From contig JAKSYS010000432.1 in NCBI GenBank assembly GCA_022925895.1, forward strand, positions 1-53,273: a stretch of 53,273 bases of DNA, read 5' to 3'. A program made the translations under genes and the position numbers. How positions within the stretch are numbered: the stretch's first letter is position 1; the number at the start of each line of letters is the position of its first letter. Of the stretch, positions 41,414 through 52,591 are shown one piece after another. The DNA is from Fragilaria crotonensis. Taxonomy: Eukaryota; Bacillariophyta; Fragilariophyceae; Fragilariales; Fragilariaceae. The notes beneath the pieces were generated by a model. It saw only the letters and a program-made list of their open reading frames with translations, had not been told where the DNA came from and ran no database searches.

Positions 41414-42696
41414 TAGAGACTCGCTTCAATAAAGTTCGAATTGCGTTTCATGTTGACTAGTTTGGTTTCTTATGCTAGGTAGGTGATGAGTGCATCCTTC
41501 GTCTTTTCACGCTATCCTTCTCAAGCGCGGCATTGGCGTCATAGTTACCCTTATCGTAGTCGACAATGCAAAGAAGCCCTTCCCTTTAATGTCACTCCCA
41601 CGCCTGAGTATTCCACCTTACAACGACAAGGCCTTCTGAAGGCGCGCAGCTGCTTGACCGGCCACCCACACGAATGACTTTTTACCAGTGTATAGGTAGT
41701 CCTAGTACTGGAGTACTACCTTCTACTCGGAATACCGTAGCAACCCGTACGTACAAGTACTGTAGTAAAGTGACACGCTACGGAGATACCGGATTCTACC
41801 CTAGCACTACGGTAGTACAAGTATGTTACTCCTAGTAGAATTCTGCACAACATGCTCCAGTACAACAGCACTACTCGTACCAGGTACAGTACCTGGTATG
41901 CTGTAGTGAATTGACAGACCGTGATGACGTCGACATCACAGCGCAGCTGAAAACCAAGGCATGGAGCGAGAGAAAACACAAGCTGTCTCTTTGTCGTCAT
42001 CGACCGGATATGAGCAATTGAGCGACGCGACATGCCCTCATTTGTCATACTCCGAGTAAACTGCGACGACAATACTCTATGACTATGACATAAGCCCAGG
42101 GATGCCCAGTCTATAGGTACAGTACAATCGCTACTACTACTTGTTTTTTTTTAAGGTGCGTTGTAGCAGGTACTCAGAGTATGATACATACATCCTTTTA
42201 TGAAGTACTACTAGCTAAAACCTGGTACTCCAGTATTGTACGTCACTACTATCAGGAGCAGGGCCAAGGCAATGATAGTCAACGTACAAGTACAGTACTG
42301 GCACAAGTACTACAGTACGCCTGGTAATAATTCACGATTGATGTTAGTTAACTTCATTCAAATGGGATCATAATGCACACAAGATCACAATTCTTCGTCA
42401 ACAGTACACATGATTCCAGGTTGAACTGTAGATGACATAGACAATGTACTGGTCGGATCTGCATCTGCTTACATGTCGTTTGTTCTCTTAACAGTTGTCG
42501 CATTCTGGAACTTGCAAGCATCGCAAACTCCCATCCACCGGAAAGCGTAATTCTAGAAAGCTGGAACATTGATTTAAGGACCCAATACTAGACTCGCTGG
42601 ACCGTGTTGCAAGATCCTTAAACCGTCTATGCGTCGCCTTACGAAGAGACAATGCTCCTCCAAAGAGCACTCGCTCCTTCGACTGCGACCACCGAT
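41414..42696. repeat. Intergenic with GTAC-rich tract
   Basis: 41690-42330 is filled with words such as CTAGTACTGGAGTACTACC and CGTACCAGGTACAGTACC. 42360-42696 is less repetitive, and its minus ORFs are unconvincing. Confidence 0.6.
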
Positions 42697-44064
42697 CTAG
42701 TATCTCATTTTCGATTCGGCGATGCACTCCTTCCTCCAGCTGGACATATCTATCGGATGCGACTCGTCGGACGCTTCGTCGTCTTGTTTCCAAATTTTGA
42801 CTGATTTGTCAGCCTCGCATGTTATTAATCGCGTTCCAGTCAAATCAAAGGCCGACGCGAAGATCCCATTTTCCGCCTCTAGAGAGCCAGGCTGCGCGAC
42901 CGTCGATGTCTTCTGAAAGCAGTACCCAGTTTCATAATCCCGAAATTGAAGCGATCCGTCATCGCCGCCACTGACTAAAACGCCGTCGTCATTGACTGCA
43001 AGTGCGTTGACGACGGCGTTGTGACCGCGGTAGCTCTTGATGAAACGTCCATCCTTGCCCTGCCACTTCTTCAAACAATCTGGAGCACCGCTGACAAAGG
43101 TATGTTCAAAGGATGGTTGTGTCAAGGCGCGAACCGATTTCATGTGATGCGTGAGAGTGGTGAAGCACTTTCCGGCAGCCAAGTCCCACATTTTGATGGT
43201 GGTATCATGCGACCCCGTAATGATTTGCGGGTCGGTCGCTTTCGTGAGGATAGAGGCAATCGTATTGTCATGACCGGACAAGACGTGAATTTGATTCTTG
43301 CTGCGAATATCCCAGACCCGAGCGACAGCATCACGACCACCAGTAACCAAGACATCCAAGGTTGGATGCAAGGAAAGAGCGAAGATTCCCGACAGGTGAC
43401 CGTGGTAATGCCGAATAACTTGATTCGTCTCAAGGTCCCAACATTTTACTTGCTTATCTTCTCCGGCTGAAAAGAGGTATGGATGCCGATCCGAAAAGGC
43501 CAATCCGCGGACCGGAGAAATGTGACCCGTGAGTGTGATTTTGAGAGCATCCGAAGCACCGACACTGGACTTGGCAAGGTCCCATACTTTGATGACTCGG
43601 TCTCCTCCTCCTGTCGCAAACATTTCATTTGTTGGATCAAAAGCGACACAGCGGACCCATCCCAAATGTGACGACAGGACAGTTGACAACTTCCACGGAG
43701 CATGCCATTTGGGAGTTGGAATGGTCGCCTGCTGCTTGGCCTTGACTAAAATACCCTGAGGCTTGTTCTCTTCGGCTTCCTTTTGCAATTGTAATCGTGC
43801 TAGTACACCTGCCGTCGACAGAGACGACGGCCGTTTCGTTGTTTCTCCAGTCGTTGAGACGACAAGCGCAGTCTCTTGTTTCTTCTCAGGTAGAACGAAA
43901 ATCTGTTGATTGTACTGCGTTCGAAGGCGTCGAGCGACAGCTACTTCTTGCAAATGTTTGTCCACCGACGGAAGAAACGCATCTTGCGGAGTGCGATCAA
44001 ACAATTCGCGAGCGCGTTTCAAAGACAATCGAGCCGATTCGGGGGCAAGGAAAGGTGAAGACAT
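42697..44064 (-). CDS. PLRG1: Pleiotropic regulator 1 / Prp46, WD40 spliceosome component
   Basis: The 455-aa protein has a charged N-terminal part (residues 1-120), then [20 protein letters not shown], the classic opening of the PLRG1/PRL1 propeller. Seven WD repeats follow to about residue 435: [84 protein letters not shown] and [17 protein letters not shown]1 is a core member of the NineTeen/Prp19-associated complex needed for spliceosome activation. The size is near that of fungal and plant homologues and the gene is intact without introns. ATG 44064 is in a normal context. It diverges from the transporter gene upstream. Confidence 0.93.
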   Translation of the reverse strand: MSSPFLAPESARLSLKRARELFDRTPQDAFLPSVDKHLQEVAVARRLRTQYNQQIFVLPEKKQETALVVSTTGETTKRPSSLSTAGVLARLQLQKEAEENKPQGILVKAKQQATIPTPKWHAPWKLSTVLSSHLGWVRCVAFDPTNEMFATGGGDRVIKVWDLAKSSVGASDALKITLTGHISPVRGLAFSDRHPYLFSAGEDKQVKCWDLETNQVIRHYHGHLSGIFALSLHPTLDVLVTGGRDAVARVWDIRSKNQIHVLSGHDNTIASILTKATDPQIITGSHDTTIKMWDLAAGKCFTTLTHHMKSVRALTQPSFEHTFVSGAPDCLKKWQGKDGRFIKSYRGHNAVVNALAVNDDGVLVSGGDDGSLQFRDYETGYCFQKTSTVAQPGSLEAENGIFASAFDLTGTRLITCEADKSVKIWKQDDEASDESHPIDMSSWRKECIAESKMRY

Positions 44065-44693
44065 GATATGATTGACAAGGAGATAACGAGCTTTGCGTAT
44101 GGACTATGGACGGCACCCTCAGTGGTTACAAAAGAGGATAGTATTTGATGTTCGACCGTGCTCGCCTCGTCGACGGAGGGTGGAGGGCGATGCCTGCTTC
44201 CACGCCAAACAGACATACTTGTGTACATGCATACTCGTAGGATCAATAGTGCAACTATTACTACCGGTAGTGGTACGAGTATTTACTGTACTTGGAAACT
44301 GGATTCTTGAGTTTGCATACACCCCAGCCCATAGGACAGTGCTCCAGTGCTACCTGTCGGTCTAGTATACGACATACAGTTTTTTTTTTTTGTTGCGTTG
44401 CAGGTGGCGCATCCTCGTGCTAATGTGATGGCATCACGCATCACGGAAAACAGGAAAACTAAAGATTTGGCAATTGGCACGCCCTGAGTCGGGAGTGATG
44501 CTTGGTGGTCAACGGTTTGCAGAGGATCTGCCCCCCTCCAAAACGGAAGCGCTTCACATCTAATGAGAGTACTTTGCAGTCCTTGATTGCAGAAGGACTT
44601 GTGCGAGTATCTAGTTGGCCAGAGCGAGATTCGCAGTCGCATGCGACGTTACAAACATTCACCGGAATACTGCGAAACGACCACCTATCAAAG
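44065..44693. promoter_or_regulatory. Divergent region between PLRG1 and the PILS-like gene
   Basis: The region contains a short GTAC-rich patch (44225-44300) and a T-run at 44382-44393. In-frame sequence upstream of 44694 stays open to about 44502 but without an ATG, so a non-coding leader or a missed 5' exon is possible. Confidence 0.4.
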
Positions 44694-45836
44694 ATGTCGT
44701 TTGTAATTTCGGGAATCATGGAAAGTCTTCCTGGCGGACGCAACAGTGCTGCGTTGCGTGCGGCTGGAAAAGCCATGGCTGAGCTCGGAGTGGCAGGTTG
44801 CGTCGGGGCAACGTGCGTCCACTGCGAATACCTTTCTGCCGATACGGTTCGAGCGCTCAGCCAAGCCACTTTCACAGTTTTGTTGCCGCTTTTTCTGGGC
44901 ACCGGCATCTTCAAGACTGTCACCACATATGGACTGCAGAGAAGCTCCATGAGTGTCCCGCTCTTAGCGGTCTTCCACTCTTTTCTCATGTTTTGGATAT
45001 CAAAGCACTGGCTTCTGCCACTGTTCAGAATTGATAGTGACGCAACACTCATGTCATGCTCCTTCGGCAATTCTGGAGTGCTACCTTTCATGTTCGCCGA
45101 ATCTCTGTTTCGTCATCAACCCGATATGCTTGCCAAATGCAATGCAAACATCTCGCTGTATTTGGTCGGCGTGACACCATTCTTCTGGTCCCTTGGATTT
45201 GCAGTTTTGGTTCGAAGCAAAAAATGTGGAGTTGACGGTGCCTCGCCAAGAATGCGTGCGGGGTTGAAACGACTCCTCCCTCCACCAGTTATTGGCGTCA
45301 TGACTGGTTTGATCCTAGCCGTATCACCGCTTCTGTCACTCTTTCTTAGTACCTCATCGGAAGAGACCGCCCCATTGGGAGTCTTCTATGATAGCTTTCA
45401 ACACTTGGGTCGAGCTGCAAACCCACTTGCCTTGCTGGTGTTAACCTGCTCCCTCGCCATGGGTGTTGCAAAGGCGAGCATCGCCACCACCACCGAATAT
45501 GCTACTAATGCTCAGGGTGGAAGGCTCATCTCCCGGTGGACTTGCGTTTCCGTCGCTCGCTTTCTCCTCTCCCCCGCTACTATGGTGCTTCTGCTGAGGG
45601 CTATGGCAAGAACAGGTATAATTGAAAGTTCCTCCGACAATCCTATGCTATGGTTTGTCATGCTACTGGAGAGCTGCATGCCACCAGCTCAGAATTCTGT
45701 GCTCATGTTGCAGGTTGCCAACCGAGGAAAGGAGGCAGCTTCCATGGCCAAGTTCTTGTTTTGGCTTTATGGGACTGCTATGCTGCCTGTCATTGCTATT
45801 GCTTCCATGGCCTTGCAAGCATTTGATTTGGTGTAA
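44694..45836 (+). CDS. PIN-LIKES (PILS)-type auxin efflux carrier family transporter
   Basis: From the first in-frame ATG the protein is 380 aa with about ten hydrophobic segments: ALSQATFTVLLPLFLGTGIF, LLAVFHSFLMFW, LYLVGVTPFFWSLGFAVL, VIGVMTGLILAVSPLLSLFL, PLALLVLTCSLAMGVA, VARFLLSPATMVLLL, LWFVMLLESCMPPAQ and FWLYGTAMLPVIAIASMAL. SFGNSGVLPFMFAES matches the GN-x-G-x-LP motif of the membrane transport (Mem_trans) family. MPPAQNSVLMLQVA matches the PILS C-terminal signature. Plant PILS proteins act at the ER on auxin; the diatom substrate is unknown. The first helix is shorter than usual in the family, so a few N-terminal residues could be missing. Confidence 0.85.
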   Translation: MSFVISGIMESLPGGRNSAALRAAGKAMAELGVAGCVGATCVHCEYLSADTVRALSQATFTVLLPLFLGTGIFKTVTTYGLQRSSMSVPLLAVFHSFLMFWISKHWLLPLFRIDSDATLMSCSFGNSGVLPFMFAESLFRHQPDMLAKCNANISLYLVGVTPFFWSLGFAVLVRSKKCGVDGASPRMRAGLKRLLPPPVIGVMTGLILAVSPLLSLFLSTSSEETAPLGVFYDSFQHLGRAANPLALLVLTCSLAMGVAKASIATTTEYATNAQGGRLISRWTCVSVARFLLSPATMVLLLRAMARTGIIESSSDNPMLWFVMLLESCMPPAQNSVLMLQVANRGKEAASMAKFLFWLYGTAMLPVIAIASMALQAFDLV

Positions 45837-46498
45837 GCCATGGCATCATCACTCATCACAAATCAGACATGATTGCTCAACTGTTAAAGTTCCAGTATTG
45901 AATGGTATTCTGGTCAGACTCGTAGTGTTTCAGCTCGTTCTCGGCGTTAAAGGATGGTGCTTTTCCTTTACTGTCGCACCTTTCATTGCCGATGTATAGT
46001 GCAGAATTTGCTTGTGACAGATAAGTGGTGATGCGCTGCTCCAAGTTTGGTCAGTGTTACTCAAACGCAATTTTTTGATGCAACTCGAAGGCGCAAGGGA
46101 TGTCCCCACTACAGGGCATAAGCTTAATCGCCGGGCGGCCCGAATGAATGCTCCTGATGATCAAAAACCTACGTTTGCAGGCACTTCCACAGCAGACAGC
46201 GTGGAACACTCTGATCAATATCCTGTGTTCTTGTTGAAAGTTTGCTTATGTTGTGCATCCTGTTGCTCCCACCTCTCAGATTGTCACAGCCTGACGTTTG
46301 CAGCCAGATCCGGAAGACTCATATCGCCCCGACAAGCAAATAGGCATATTGCCGGAATGTGTTGTACGAGTAAGCATACTTGGGAACTCCTATATGTGTA
46401 CCACTCTACTGCTATAATAGTCTATGCATACGTCGATGCATGCTGCAACTCGCAATCTTCTTCTTTTTCCTCGAAGTTTGCATTATATCAGTGCTTAT
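45837..46498. other. Intergenic, no gene supported
   Basis: 3' flank of the transporter. The 159-aa plus ORF at 46054-46533 runs into the transposon end and lacks motifs. Confidence 0.45.
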
Positions 46499-46691
46499 TA
46501 CTCCCTCCGTCCGAATATAGTAGTCCCACTTAAACTTTCAGTCGAGAAAATTCTGGCATTTCACGAAACGTCATGTCATTTGCATTGCTCTAAATGAACA
46601 CTATCGATCTATGTATAACATCAAATGCATGCGTTTCGATCTGAATGTTCAAAATTGAGTTTTCAGGTCTCAATTTTCGAAGTAAATTTTC

Positions 46692-48056
46692 TTAAGGCCG
46701 TTGTTATACAAGAAAAAAACATTGAAGTTTTGAAGTTTCGAACATTCATAACCTATTCAATAGGTTATGAATGTTCGAAACTCGAAATCCATGAGGTCGA
46801 CATGCCCTCAAAATTGAAGTGGCCACGGCCAAAACATTCAAGTTCGGAGTTTCGAACATTCATAACCTATTGCTCCAGTACACCTGTTGCGTGTATTTCA
46901 TGTAGGAATGTTTGGGCTATCTCTCCAACTCACCAACTGCGATGAGAATCTGCAAGTTGGAGCCCTCATCTCCAGCATGATCCAACCAATGATGAGCGAG
47001 GAGACAGAAAGTTGCGTGTGAATCACCCGGTCTCAAATCAACTTTACTTTTCTCAATCCGAGCGAGATTGAGCGAGGTATGACCAGATATGACTGCTGGA
47101 AATTGAGCCGAGCACACCGTGATGATACAATAATTGCAATAGTAGTGCTAGTACGTCTATTTCAACTAAGACTACAACATAAATCTGAGGAGACAAAAGT
47201 TGCGTGTGAATCTCCCGGTCTCAAATCAATGCCTTTCATCTCAATCCGACGAAGATTGAGTGAGATGCGACCAGCGAGGACGTCAAGATGCGGAGTACGG
47301 ACTCGGACCGCACCGTGATAATACAAATATCACTCGGACTCCTTCAAATAAAGGCTGCAACATAATCTAAGTTGACAGAAAGTTGTGTGTGAATTGCCCG
47401 GTCTCAAATCAATGTCGTGCATCTCGATCCGACCAAGATTGAGTGAGATACGACAAGCGAGGACGTCAAGAAATCGAGTCCGGACTCGGACCGCACCGTG
47501 ATAATACAAATATCACTCGGACTCCTTCAAATAAAGGCCACAACATAATCTGATTGGACAGAAAGTTGCGTGTGAATCGCCCGGTCTCAAATCAATGTCC
47601 TTCATCTTGATCCGACCGAGATTGAGTGAGATACGACCAGCGAGGACGTCAAGAAATTGAGTCGGGATTCGAATGATACACGGTTCGTCGTCTCCGGGTC
47701 TGGTGTCCTCGCTCGTCGTCTCTACTGTTGTCTCTCCTTGTAAAAGACTCATGCTGCTTGTAGAGATACACCTCCTTGCTTCAGAAGCTGAAGAAGGAGG
47801 AAGGTAACAAGAGAGGATGCATCATTTGTACTCGTTTAAGTGCAGATTCGAGTAAGTGTGCCTGGTAAGGGATCGGTCAAACGAGAGTGACCTTGAAATA
47901 ATTGTACTTCAAAACTTCAATATTTTGTTTTGCCGTATAATAATGTACAAGGTCGAATGAAGTTTCGAACATTCATAACCCGATAGATAATAGGTTATGA
48001 ATGTTCGAAACTTCAAAACTTCAATGTTTTATTTTCTTGTATAACAACGGCCTAAG
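46692..48056. repeat. Nested inverted repeat with a perfect palindrome at its left arm
   Basis: The left arm (46692-46781) and the right arm (47962-48056, inverted) share TTAGGCCGTTGTTATACAAG, CATTGAAGTTTTGAAGTTTC and GAACATTCATAACC. The left arm ends in a perfect 23-bp palindrome around one base (46735-46781, GTTTCGAACATTCATAACCT...). The right copy (47962-48011) has the same stem with a longer centre. A third half copy occurs at 46850-46870. Confidence 0.85.
47000..47680 (-). repeat. Four-copy tandem array, period 183-188 bases
   Basis: Copies of GTTGCGTGTGAAT...CCCGGTCTCAAATCAA begin at 47011, 47199, 47382 and 47565. Each is followed by ATCCGA-x-CGAGATTGAG. On the minus strand the copies translate as SLNLGRI...DLRPGDSHATFC, open over the first and last copies. 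That conservation suggests descent from a coding repeat, but no full ORF remains. Confidence 0.8.
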
Positions 48057-48627
48057 GCTTTAACTCGCGCAGATGACCTCCCCGGTCCCAAAGCTTCCGT
48101 TACGACTTTTTCAACTATACATGACGAACACAAAACGTACTGGGGGCTAAACAAAAAAAATCGTTTACAGAACGCTGTGATACCTGAAAGGTTGCAGTCC
48201 TGACGGTAGTTTTGCATGAAGTCATTAACGGTCATTGTTCACCCCTTTTATGTGCTTACTAAATCAATATCGCACCATATAGGAAAAACTAACGGATTTG
48301 GTTAATTAAAAATCGTGTCTCGAATTGCAAGGACACTTTTCCTCATACAAGGCTCATTCAAAACTCTATGTAACTATTAGTGGCCGTTACTTTGAATACT
48401 GTTCCGTTTCCATGTGTTTCATTCGACATGACATATTGAATGCCAATTATGCGGAATTTTTTGTCACAATGCGGAAATTTCTCTAAGTAGCGTCGGTTGA
48501 GAGAGCGCATGCCTCGCCATCGTGTAGAAAGATACCAACAGCCTACGTCCAAATGACTGAAAGACACCGGATGGGAACCCTTTAAAATATTAGTTGGGAC
48601 TGCTATATCCGGACGGAGGGAGTAGTG

Positions 48628-49224
48628 CGTAGTACTGGGGTAGATAGTAGATAGTATGTACGAGTATTGTGGACTCAGTACAAGTAGCAGGTACATACTA
48701 CATGAGCAACGAGCATGTGTATATCATGTATCATACTCCGATTATGGCGTTAATATGTACTCGGAGTACAGTATGCTATGTACATATTATGCATGAGTGG
48801 GTTCTGGGAATGATTCTACGTATCCATGCATAAGTATGTTATAATCGAGTATGATACCTTCCGTGCTTCGTCCTTAGCGCACCCGGGTTTGATTTTCATG
48901 TGTATCTTAGATATTAGATACTCTGTGGTTTCTGGAGTGAACTGTCGTAAATATATTGTAAATGCACATATATCTTAAGTGCAGTAACTGAATCCCGCCG
49001 CCTTGTGATATGGCTCCTATTCGGGTTGATGTGTGTATTCATACCTGGAGTTCGATATATGACGACATGTGTGCCATGTGCGCAGAGGCGTTGTACAGTT
49101 GTACTGCAGTAGCAGGTAGTATGTCATTTGGAACATGGATGCCAAGGCGAGGCCAAAATTCTGTCATCAACTAAGTTGCACTCTCAACTGACGAAAGAGT
49201 AATTTGCATCATAGCAATTGAACG
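48628..49224. repeat. GTAC-rich intergenic
   Basis: 48620-48870 is rich in GTACTGGGGTAG, CATACTCCG and TACTCGGAGTACAG words. The rest is the upstream region of the hevein gene without a clear signal. Confidence 0.55.
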
Positions 49225-49797
49225 ATGACAGGTGATTGCAGGAGTCGCTCTGCGCCAAGTTCGCCATGCAGGATGTTTTTCCTTGTTATCCTCGCCTCAT
49301 TTTTTGTCGCTTTCACTTCTGCTGCAACGTGTGGCAATGGTGTTGTCGGCGACGGAGTCTGTTCGATTGCTGGATATTGTTGCTCGAAGTTTGGATACTG
49401 CGGACCTGGTGCAGATTATTGTGGTAGCTCACCTAAGCCATCCCGCCGCCCAACTCGCAAGCCTACGCCGTCTCCCAATAATCCGGTTTTGTGTGGTGGA
49501 GGTGTTGTCGGCAATGGAGTCTGCTCCGATCGTTCGTTGTGTTGCTCCAAGTTTGGATACTGTGGAACTGGTGTAGCGTATTGCGGTACACGTAAGCCAA
49601 CCCGCCGCCCAACCCGTCGACCAACTCGTCGACCAACCCGTCGACCAACTCGTCGACCGACAAGAAAGCCTACTCAGGGCGCTAACATCAAAGTTTGTGG
49701 CGGAGGTGTCATCGGCATCGGTGTCTGTCCCAATCAAGGTGATTGCTGCTCCAAATTTGGATACTGCGGCACAGGGGCTGCGTATTGTGGCACTTAA
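49225..49797 (+). CDS. Secreted protein with three hevein-type (chitin-binding type 1) domains
   Basis: The 190-aa ORF has ATGs at 49225 and 49273; the second puts MFFLVILASFFVAFTSA directly as a signal peptide. Three Cys-rich units of about 35 residues follow, each with CG-x-GVVG-x-GVC, then CCSKFGYCG and YCG, the chitin-binding type 1 (hevein) pattern. The aromatic residues that bind N-acetylglucosamine stack (FGYCG, YCG) are kept in all three. The spacers are basic: KPSRRPTRKPTPSP, then an RRPTRRPTR tandem encoded by a 12-bp repeat (49600-49665). The protein likely binds chitin or another GlcNAc polymer in the cell wall or matrix. Diatoms such as Thalassiosira make chitin. No catalytic domain is fused. 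Confidence 0.85.
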   Translation: MTGDCRSRSAPSSPCRMFFLVILASFFVAFTSAATCGNGVVGDGVCSIAGYCCSKFGYCGPGADYCGSSPKPSRRPTRKPTPSPNNPVLCGGGVVGNGVCSDRSLCCSKFGYCGTGVAYCGTRKPTRRPTRRPTRRPTRRPTRRPTRKPTQGANIKVCGGGVIGIGVCPNQGDCCSKFGYCGTGAAYCGT

Positions 49798-51531
49798 GAA
49801 CTGCGATATCCTACTCGCAAATCTGTTGCATTTTTAGAAACATGGTGAGATACTCTCAGGCTACAACTTAAGAATTGTTAACCCGCTTTTTTTAGTGTCG
49901 CACGCGGAGCTTTCTAATCATTGCTTATTTAACGGACGATTACCGGTCCACACGCTACACACTGGACAAAGACTTGATCAAAAGACAACATACCAAACCC
50001 AATCAATCTGGCGTAGTCACGTCGTATTCCTATTTCCGATGAATAGTACAGTACTGAGTATGTCATATGACTGGACGTCGTACTGTCCGCATATACTACC
50101 ATACTATGTACAGTACTCTGGACTCTGGACAGTGGACAGTAGACATTACGGCATCGGCACAATGGCAATGCGACGTCACGATTGATGTCATTTCAGCCAT
50201 GTCTATAATCCATAGGCAGCTGGGACTTGGTTGCAGCAAGAAGATAACTTTAGCAAGATATGTAGCCCTCAGATATGATAAGTTTGCCAATTAATAAGTC
50301 GAAGTAATTTATCGAGGATGCAAAGCCTTCTTCTTGTACATTTAGCACCAGCAAGCATTGTAATCCCTATACAATTGATGCCTAGCTCTTTGAATGTCAT
50401 GCCATTGTCATGTCAAACCCAAGAGTACAAGCTTTGATCGTTTGCTGGAAAGACACCACAGAGAAACTAGCTAGGACAGGTTGCTCGACAAGATTGTTGC
50501 ACCATTACCCAAGACAATAGACCACCAGCAGTTTCTACTAGCAAAACAACAACAACAATCTTTATAAAACTATTATGCAATCAGGAATGGCCAATCAACT
50601 TAATTGGCTTGCCAATGGTCTCTTTGTAATCAAGTGGGTACATGACGACAGCTGAAACATTACTTTCACAGCTATTGTGAGGCACCAGGAACACAGAACA
50701 CAGACACCAATGGCTGATTCTAGGGCTGAGCAGGGCCATTAGGTTGTTAATGGTGATGATTTGTGCAATGGTAAGTTGCTAACCTTTGTTCACATCTGTG
50801 AAGAGGGCATGGAGTTTAATCATGTGGGAAGCTATTTTACTCAAGCCAAACCCTGTAAGTGCATATCCTCATCCTTTGATCCCTACATTGCTGGGTGGGC
50901 ACCAGGACGAGCCAAGGTTGGTTAGTAGCTACCTAGTACTTAGCTCTTGTTGAGAAATATTCCATAAGAGGTTAGCCTGTGTAATTTGCTCACATTTTTT
51001 CAGGTTGCTGATTGTCCCTTGGCAAGTTCCAATTTAGACAAAACTTTATGAATTTTGCTGCTGCAGTAATTCCTCAAATGCTTGCCACTCCCAGCACGGT
51101 CATAAACACAAGTCTAGAACTTCTTGAAGAAGATGTTACAGCTCATGAAATGATGGAGATCTTCATTACATTCTGAATTCTGAGGCAATGGGAAGCATGC
51201 AATTTGCCCCACAACTTTTGTTTGATTGAGTTATTGGTGCGATTCTGCAATACCGGAAGGAACTTCAGGCTGCTTATACTAGTAAAATGCACCACTGCCA
51301 AGTAATACAGTAGCGTAGAGATGTCTCAGTTCTATGTACTCTACCGGTAGCTACCGTAGTACCTGATGGTACACTCTAGAACTGCAAGCGTGTAGTAGTA
51401 CGTGTGTTAAAAAAAGGCGAACTCCAACTCAACTCATCCGTCTGTCCATCGTCCATTGATTTGGATCTCTCACCGGGTCTTTTTCTCATCGGATCAGACG
51501 ATGAGGAAACCTCTGCCATTCGCATGCCAAG
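49798..51531. other. Intergenic, no gene supported
   Basis: 50040-50140 is GTAC-rich with repeated CTGGAC/GTGGACAGT words. 50300-51300 is AT-rich and resembles the repeat debris at 6-8 kb, with no recognisable motif. 51320-51410 is GTAC-rich again. Confidence 0.45.
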
Positions 51532-52591
51532 ATGAACAACAACGCTACTTCAGCATCTGCAGACCCATCCATGGCTCACGCCGAGACTTCGCTAAGTTCG
51601 GATGAATGCTCCAAGAGCGTTGCTGTCGTATCCGAGTCAAAGGGACAAGAGAAAAAAAAGGACGCGAGGATTCCAGATATAGGTGCACCTTTAGCTGAGC
51701 TTGGTGTCGTTAATGAACCTCCACCGAAATCAGTGGATTCCATAAACGTAGTTGGGAGGAAGTCGCCATCTCCGTCTTCATCGCCTTTGATAGCAGCTGC
51801 TATTGGTAAACCTTTCGCTAGCATTTCACAAAAACCGAGCACGAACGCATCGACTGCAGCATCACCGCTGCAGCAGCAGCCTGTGCCGAAGAAACGAAAA
51901 CAAACCCAGCATTGTTAGCCGACGCGCACGTTGTGCAGATAACTCACGATGTTCTTGGTTTGTTGCAGTTGTACGGACCACTCTCGAAAGCTCAGTTGGA
52001 ATACAATCTTCCACCATGTCGTCGATCGCTGCAGGATATTCTTGAGTTACTAGTCGCTTCAGGGGTGGTGCGAATTGTAGACAATGGCGTGGGCTCTTCA
52101 GAACTACTGTATAGTACCTTTCAACCACTCGGCATGATGTCATCTTGCCGCAACAAGTGTTGCCCGCCTTGGAATCGGCTCATGCAGAGTACCGAGCTTC
52201 CTTGAAACGAGGTGACTTATTGAAGGAGTACCTGAAAAATTATTCGCCATCTTCGCCTACTCCACGCGCCCCTGCAAAACTCTTGATGGAATTTCCAGAT
52301 ACTCGCAACGATCCCGTCTACGTTGCTGCCATGCGGAACGTAGGAGTTGTTGATGCACAACACAGCGCCAGCAAGTCGTCTCGGAAATAGAGTGTGATTC
52401 CCGATGTCCTTTCTGCCCATGAAGCTTATTTCGAACACGTTTTGTTCATGAACTGTAAGAGACTCCCATTACCAGCGACTGAATCAGTGTCGGAAGGGCC
52501 TCCACTTAATCGAGACACCGATCAGTTTCGTTTTCGAGGTCCCAGCGGATGGTCATCGCAATCCAGGAAGCGATTGGTAACAAATTTCTGA
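51532..52591 (+). pseudogene. Broken gene with winged-helix-like domain, two frame shifts and an in-frame TAG
   Basis: The ATG at 51532 opens a Ser/Pro/Lys-rich 125-residue N-terminus ending in PVPKKRK, a likely nuclear signal. One base short near 51897-51905, the frame moves to LLADAHVVQITHDVLGLLQL, then PLSKAQLEYNLP and LQDILELLVASGVVRIVDN, a helical run that resembles a winged helix. Near 52118-52128 it shifts again to TTRHDVILPQQVLPALESAH, RGDLLKEYLKNYSP and NDPVYVAAMRNVGVV. A TAG at 52388-52390 interrupts, and the same frame then stays open to 52591 (IPDVLSAHEAYFEHV). The order is coherent, so it descends from a nuclear, possibly DNA-binding, protein. I do not recognise the family. Confidence 0.5.

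Larger units (their letters stand above)
46499..48624. mobile_element. Tc1/mariner (Stowaway)-like element, 2.1 kb, with TA duplication
   Basis: The left end (46501) reads CTCCCTCCGTCCGAATATAG and continues TAGTCCCA. The right end, reverse-complemented from 48622, reads CTCCCTCCGTCCGGATATAG and continues CAGTCCCA. The arms match over about 28 bases with two mismatches. CTCCCTCCGTCC is the well-known terminal motif of plant Stowaway/mariner elements. Both ends are bordered by TA (46499-46500 and 48623-48624), the expected target duplication. No transposase is recognisable inside, so it is non-autonomous. The interior holds a nested inverted repeat and a tandem array, listed separately. Confidence 0.85.

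Noticed and set aside
47000..47680. Regular repeats as a CRISPR array
   Set aside because: Units are 183-188 bases with no short unique spacers, and the genome is eukaryotic.
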